From Pseudoselenomonas ruminantium (GTDB lineage Bacteria > Bacillota > Negativicutes > Selenomonadales > Selenomonadaceae): a stretch of 64,000 nucleotides of DNA. The notes under the pieces are model-generated. The model saw nothing but the letters and a program-made list of their open reading frames with translations. It did not search any database and was not told the origin of the DNA. This document shows, piece after piece, positions 61,361-64,000 of the stretch. Position 1 is the first letter of the stretch. Each line of letters opens with the position of its first letter. The translations under genes and the position numbers were made by a program. Location of the stretch: the NCBI GenBank assembly GCA_015058575.1, contig SVBZ01000006.1, positions 1 to 64,000 on the forward strand. Reading direction: 5' to 3'.

Positions 61361-61699
61361 TTAGACGAGCTCGATGATAACCATCGGAGCAGCATCGCCA
61401 CGGCGTACGCCGAGCTTGAGGATACGCGTGTAACCACCCTGGCGGTCAGCGTATTTCGCTGCGATCTCATCAAACAGTTTTCTTACAACATCTTCATCAG
61501 ACAGGGCTGCGATAGCCTTGCGACGAGCGCTGAGGTCGCCACGCTTTGCAAGCGTGATCAGCTGCTCAGCAAACTTGCGGAGCTCTTTTGCCTTAGCTTC
61601 CGTCGTCTCAATGCGGCCATATCTGAAGAAGGAAGTAAGAATGCTAGCAAACAGCGCCTTACGGGCTGCGGAGTTACGTCCTAATTTTCTGTAGCTCAT
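61361..61699 (-). CDS. rplQ: 50S ribosomal protein L17
   Basis: 112 residues: [46 protein letters not shown] and the C-terminal [19 protein letters not shown] are L17 hallmarks. It is last in the rpsM-rpsK-rpsD-rpoA-rplQ operon. It lies 14 nt after rpoA. Confidence 0.98.
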   Translation of the reverse strand: MSYRKLGRNSAARKALFASILTSFFRYGRIETTEAKAKELRKFAEQLITLAKRGDLSARRKAIAALSDEDVVRKLFDEIAAKYADRQGGYTRILKLGVRRGDAAPMVIIELV

Positions 61700-61713
61700 T
61701 TATTTCCCTCTTT

Positions 61714-62673
61714 TCAATCGTTGTTTTCTCTCAGAGCCAAACCGAGTTCCTCGAGCTTCTTCTTGACTTCCTCAAGAGATTTGCGTCCGAGGTTGCGGAC
61801 CTTCATCATATCATCTTCGGTCTTTTCAGCAAGGTCAGCGACCGTGTTGATGTTAGCACGTTTCAGACAGTTGAAGGAACGTACCGAGAGGTCGAGGTCT
61901 TCAATGGTCATTTCGAGGACCTTCGAAGAATCATCCTCTTCCTCCTCTGGGAAGGATGCCTCCTCCTCCTCAATCTCATCCGGCAGACCGTCCATGTTCT
62001 GGAACAGTTTGAGGTGCATGACGAGAATGCCAGCAGCCTTGCTGACTGCCTCTTCCGGACGAAGCGAACCATCGGTCCAAACTTCGAGGATCAGGCGGTC
62101 ATAGTCCGTGACATTGCCGACACGCGTATCCTGTACGGTGTAGTTCACACGCTGTACCGGAGAGAAAATCGAGTCGATTGGGATAATGCCAATCGTATCT
62201 TCCGGCTTCTTGTTCTTGTCAGCCGGAACGTAGCCGCGGCCACGCTCAACGGTCATCTCAATCTTGAGCTTGCCCGTCTCGTCAACCGTAGCAATATGGA
62301 GGTCCGGATTGAGAATCTCAATGTCGGCATCACAGATGATGTCGGCAGCCGTAACTTCCTTCTCGCCTTCCACATCAATGCGGATGACCTTCGGCTCATT
62401 GCCTGCCATCTTGAGGCAGAGCTGCTTCAGGTTCAGAACGATGTTGGTTACGTCATCCCGGACACCCGGAATCGTCGAGAACTCATGGAGTACACCATCG
62501 ATCCGGATGGAGGTAATTGCAGCACCCTCCAGCGAAGACAGCAACATACGGCGCAGGCTGTTGCCAAACGTCGTGCCGTAGCCACGCTCGAGCGGCTCGC
62601 AGATGAATTTACCATAACGGTTATCTTCACTGATTTCCGCAATTTCAATTTTCGGTTTCTCGATATCTATCAT
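61714..62673 (-). CDS. rpoA: RNA polymerase subunit alpha
   Basis: 319 residues. The N-terminal dimerisation domain ([18 protein letters not shown]) is followed by an acidic linker ([14 protein letters not shown]) and the C-terminal domain that contacts UP elements and activators ([30 protein letters not shown]). GAGGAGG precedes the ATG. Confidence 0.99.
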   Translation of the reverse strand: MIDIEKPKIEIAEISEDNRYGKFICEPLERGYGTTFGNSLRRMLLSSLEGAAITSIRIDGVLHEFSTIPGVRDDVTNIVLNLKQLCLKMAGNEPKVIRIDVEGEKEVTAADIICDADIEILNPDLHIATVDETGKLKIEMTVERGRGYVPADKNKKPEDTIGIIPIDSIFSPVQRVNYTVQDTRVGNVTDYDRLILEVWTDGSLRPEEAVSKAAGILVMHLKLFQNMDGLPDEIEEEEASFPEEEEDDSSKVLEMTIEDLDLSVRSFNCLKRANINTVADLAEKTEDDMMKVRNLGRKSLEEVKKKLEELGLALRENND

Positions 62674-62731
62674 CTGAAATGAACCTCCTCAATAATCAAT
62701 CGAACACTATGCACATAGGCACAAATATTCA

Positions 62732-63325
62732 TTATTTGGAGTACAACTCGACGATAGCCTGCTCGTTGACAGGAACATCGATCTCTTCGCGGTTCGGGAA
62801 ACGAGTTACCGTACCCGTGAGGTTGGCCTGATCAGCCTGGAGCCATGCCGGAGCGGAAAGGGCATTGCTGCTCTCTTTGAGCTCTTTGAAGAAGGCATTG
62901 CTCTGGCTCTTCTCGCTGACTGCGATAACGTCATTGGCGGAAACAAGTGCGGACGGAATGTCTACGCGCTTGCCGTTGACCGTGAAGTGGCCATGACGGA
63001 CGAGCTGACGAGCCTGACGACGCGTGTTGGCAAGGCCAAGACGGAAAACGACGTTGTCGAGGCGGCGCTCAAGAAGACCAAGCAGGTTTTCACCCGTTAC
63101 ACCCTGCATCTTCTTTGCTTTATCATAGTATCCACGGAACTGTTTCTCCAGTACACCGTAGATGAACTTTGCTTTCTGCTTTTCTTTCAGCTGCAGACCA
63201 TACTCGGAAACCTTACGGTTCGTACGGCGCGGCTGACGTTTCGATTCTTTGGAACGACCAATAACAGCCGGCTCAATGCCAAGTGCACGGCATCTTTTAA
63301 TGGCTGGTACTCTATCAATTGCCAT
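62732..63325 (-). CDS. rpsD: 30S ribosomal protein S4
   Basis: 197 residues. The S4 domain segment [20 protein letters not shown] and [18 protein letters not shown] are diagnostic. The N-terminus lacks the cysteine zinc motif (C- form), as seen in many Firmicutes. S4 is an early assembly protein and may feed back on its own operon. AGGAGG lies before the ATG. Confidence 0.98.
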   Translation of the reverse strand: MAIDRVPAIKRCRALGIEPAVIGRSKESKRQPRRTNRKVSEYGLQLKEKQKAKFIYGVLEKQFRGYYDKAKKMQGVTGENLLGLLERRLDNVVFRLGLANTRRQARQLVRHGHFTVNGKRVDIPSALVSANDVIAVSEKSQSNAFFKELKESSNALSAPAWLQADQANLTGTVTRFPNREEIDVPVNEQAIVELYSK

Positions 63326-63344
63326 CTAGTAATTGCACCTCCTA

Positions 63345-63737
63345 TTAAACTCTTCTACGCTTCGGCGGACGGCAGCCATTGTGCGGAATCGGGGTAACAT
63401 CTTTGATCATGTTAACCTCGAGGCCCGTTGCCTGCAGGGAACGGATTGCGGCTTCACGGCCAGCACCAGGACCCTTAACGTAAACCTCGACCTGCTTGAG
63501 GCCGTGCTCCATAGCTGCTTTAGCAGCCGTCTCAGCAGCCATCTGAGCTGCGAACGGAGTGCTCTTACGGGAACCACGGAAACCAAGGCCGCCTGCGCTA
63601 GCCCAGGAAAGTGCATTACCGCTCTTATCCGTGAGCGTTACAATCGTGTTGTTGAACGTAGAGCTGATGTGCGCTACGCCATATTCTATGTTCTTACGAA
63701 CTTTTTTCTTCGTGCGAACTGCTTTCTTAACTGCCAC
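63345..63737 (-). CDS. rpsK: 30S ribosomal protein S11
   Basis: 130 residues from a GTG (GGAGGG 7 nt upstream). [37 protein letters not shown] and the basic end [11 protein letters not shown] are S11 signatures. It lies 17 nt after rpsM. Confidence 0.98.
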   Translation of the reverse strand: MAVKKAVRTKKKVRKNIEYGVAHISSTFNNTIVTLTDKSGNALSWASAGGLGFRGSRKSTPFAAQMAAETAAKAAMEHGLKQVEVYVKGPGAGREAAIRSLQATGLEVNMIKDVTPIPHNGCRPPKRRRV

Positions 63738-63754
63738 CAGTTAACCCTCCTTTA

Positions 63755-64000
63755 TTAGTCTTTCTTCTTGCCTGCTACAGCCTTTTTCGGGCCTTTACGC
63801 GTGCGGGCGTTGTTCTTAGTGTTCTGTCCACGGACAGGAAGGCCAAGACGGTGGCGACGACCACAGTAGCAGCCGATATCAACGAGTCGTTTGATGTTCA
63901 TCTGACGCTCACGACGAAGGTCACCTTCGACGATAACGTTCTTATCGATGGCATCACGAAGTTTTACAACTTCATCCTCCGTGAGGTCACGCGTACGGGT
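63755..64000 (-). CDS. rpsM: 30S ribosomal protein S13, C-terminal part
   Basis: The last 81 codons are present and end at TAA 63757-63755; the gene runs off the right edge. The reading [37 protein letters not shown] and [14 protein letters not shown] identifies S13. It is the first visible gene of the operon that continues with rpsK. Confidence 0.97.
   Translation of the reverse strand, partial: TRTRDLTEDEVVKLRDAIDKNVIVEGDLRRERQMNIKRLVDIGCYCGRRHRLGLPVRGQNTKNNARTRKGPKKAVAGKKKD

Overview
The window looks like Selenomonas or a close relative in the Selenomonadaceae (Negativicutes). The base composition is moderate in GC. The gene neighbourhoods are Firmicutes-like (rbgA-rnhB-ylqG-ylqH; rny-ymdB-spoVS; rpsM-rpsK-rpsD-rpoA-rplQ ... 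ecfA1-ecfA2-ecfT-truA). There is an exported PTP-like cysteine phytase that closely resembles Selenomonas ruminantium PhyA as I remember it, a double-length acyl-CoA dehydratase activase, and flagellar-export-type remnants (FliK-like and FlhB-like). This placement rests on recognising families, not on a database search.

Layout. 1-0.9 kb: a decaying IS607-type element (tnpB running off the left edge, tnpA with an internal deletion). 1-12.2 kb, minus strand: housekeeping genes (phosphoglycolate phosphatase-like, thioesterase, gatCAB, AlkD-like glycosylase, priA, hybrid histidine kinase, comM/yifB, yraN). 12.2-16.4 kb: the flhB-like, repeat-rich fliK-like, rnhB and rbgA cluster. 16.6-27.9 kb: mixed orientation, with a CNNM/CBS membrane protein, a P-loop/Asp23 fusion, a PHP phosphoesterase, spoVS-ymdB-unknown-rny, a small zinc membrane protein, a YggC-like kinase, an M48 protease, an AI-2E family transporter, and CBS and Usp proteins. 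28.0-32.5 kb: thiC under a TPP riboswitch with a terminator, tRNA-Pro(CGG), the phytase, and an AGCS amino-acid/cation symporter. 32.5-39.1 kb: the purine operon purC-E-F-M-N-H(cyclohydrolase only)-D from one strong promoter. 39.2-43.4 kb: the giant activase. 43.6-53.0 kb: an AT-rich defence operon. 53.2-56.5 kb: truA and ecfT-A2-A1. 56.6-61.3 kb: an inserted block (desulfoferrodoxin, BsuPI protein, LysR, MFS, MTAN-like). 61.4-64.0 kb: the end of the ribosomal/rpoA operon.

The most interesting region is the type I restriction-modification operon. In transcription order it reads hsdM, hsdS, DUF262 protein, HEPN RNase-like protein, AAA ATPase, HNH nuclease, hsdR. Two tightly coupled two-gene modules sit between the specificity and restriction subunits, all on one strand. 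One is Septu-like (PtuA/PtuB). The other, a ParB-fold DUF262 protein with no DUF1524 nuclease domain plus an Rx4H HEPN protein, matches no named system I can assign with confidence. The arrangement recalls prrC nested in the prrI hsd locus of E. coli and suggests guard-type back-up immunity.

Other notable points are a perfect 19-bp inverted repeat around the transcription start of the MFS gene, a stand-alone PurH cyclohydrolase domain, a P-loop ATPase fused to an Asp23/Gls24 domain, in-frame tandem 183-bp repeats in the FliK-like gene, and a tRNA terminator that lies inside the 3' end of the convergent phytase gene. Many start codons were moved downstream of the longest reading frame because a Shine-Dalgarno sequence or family alignment favours the later codon; each entry says so.
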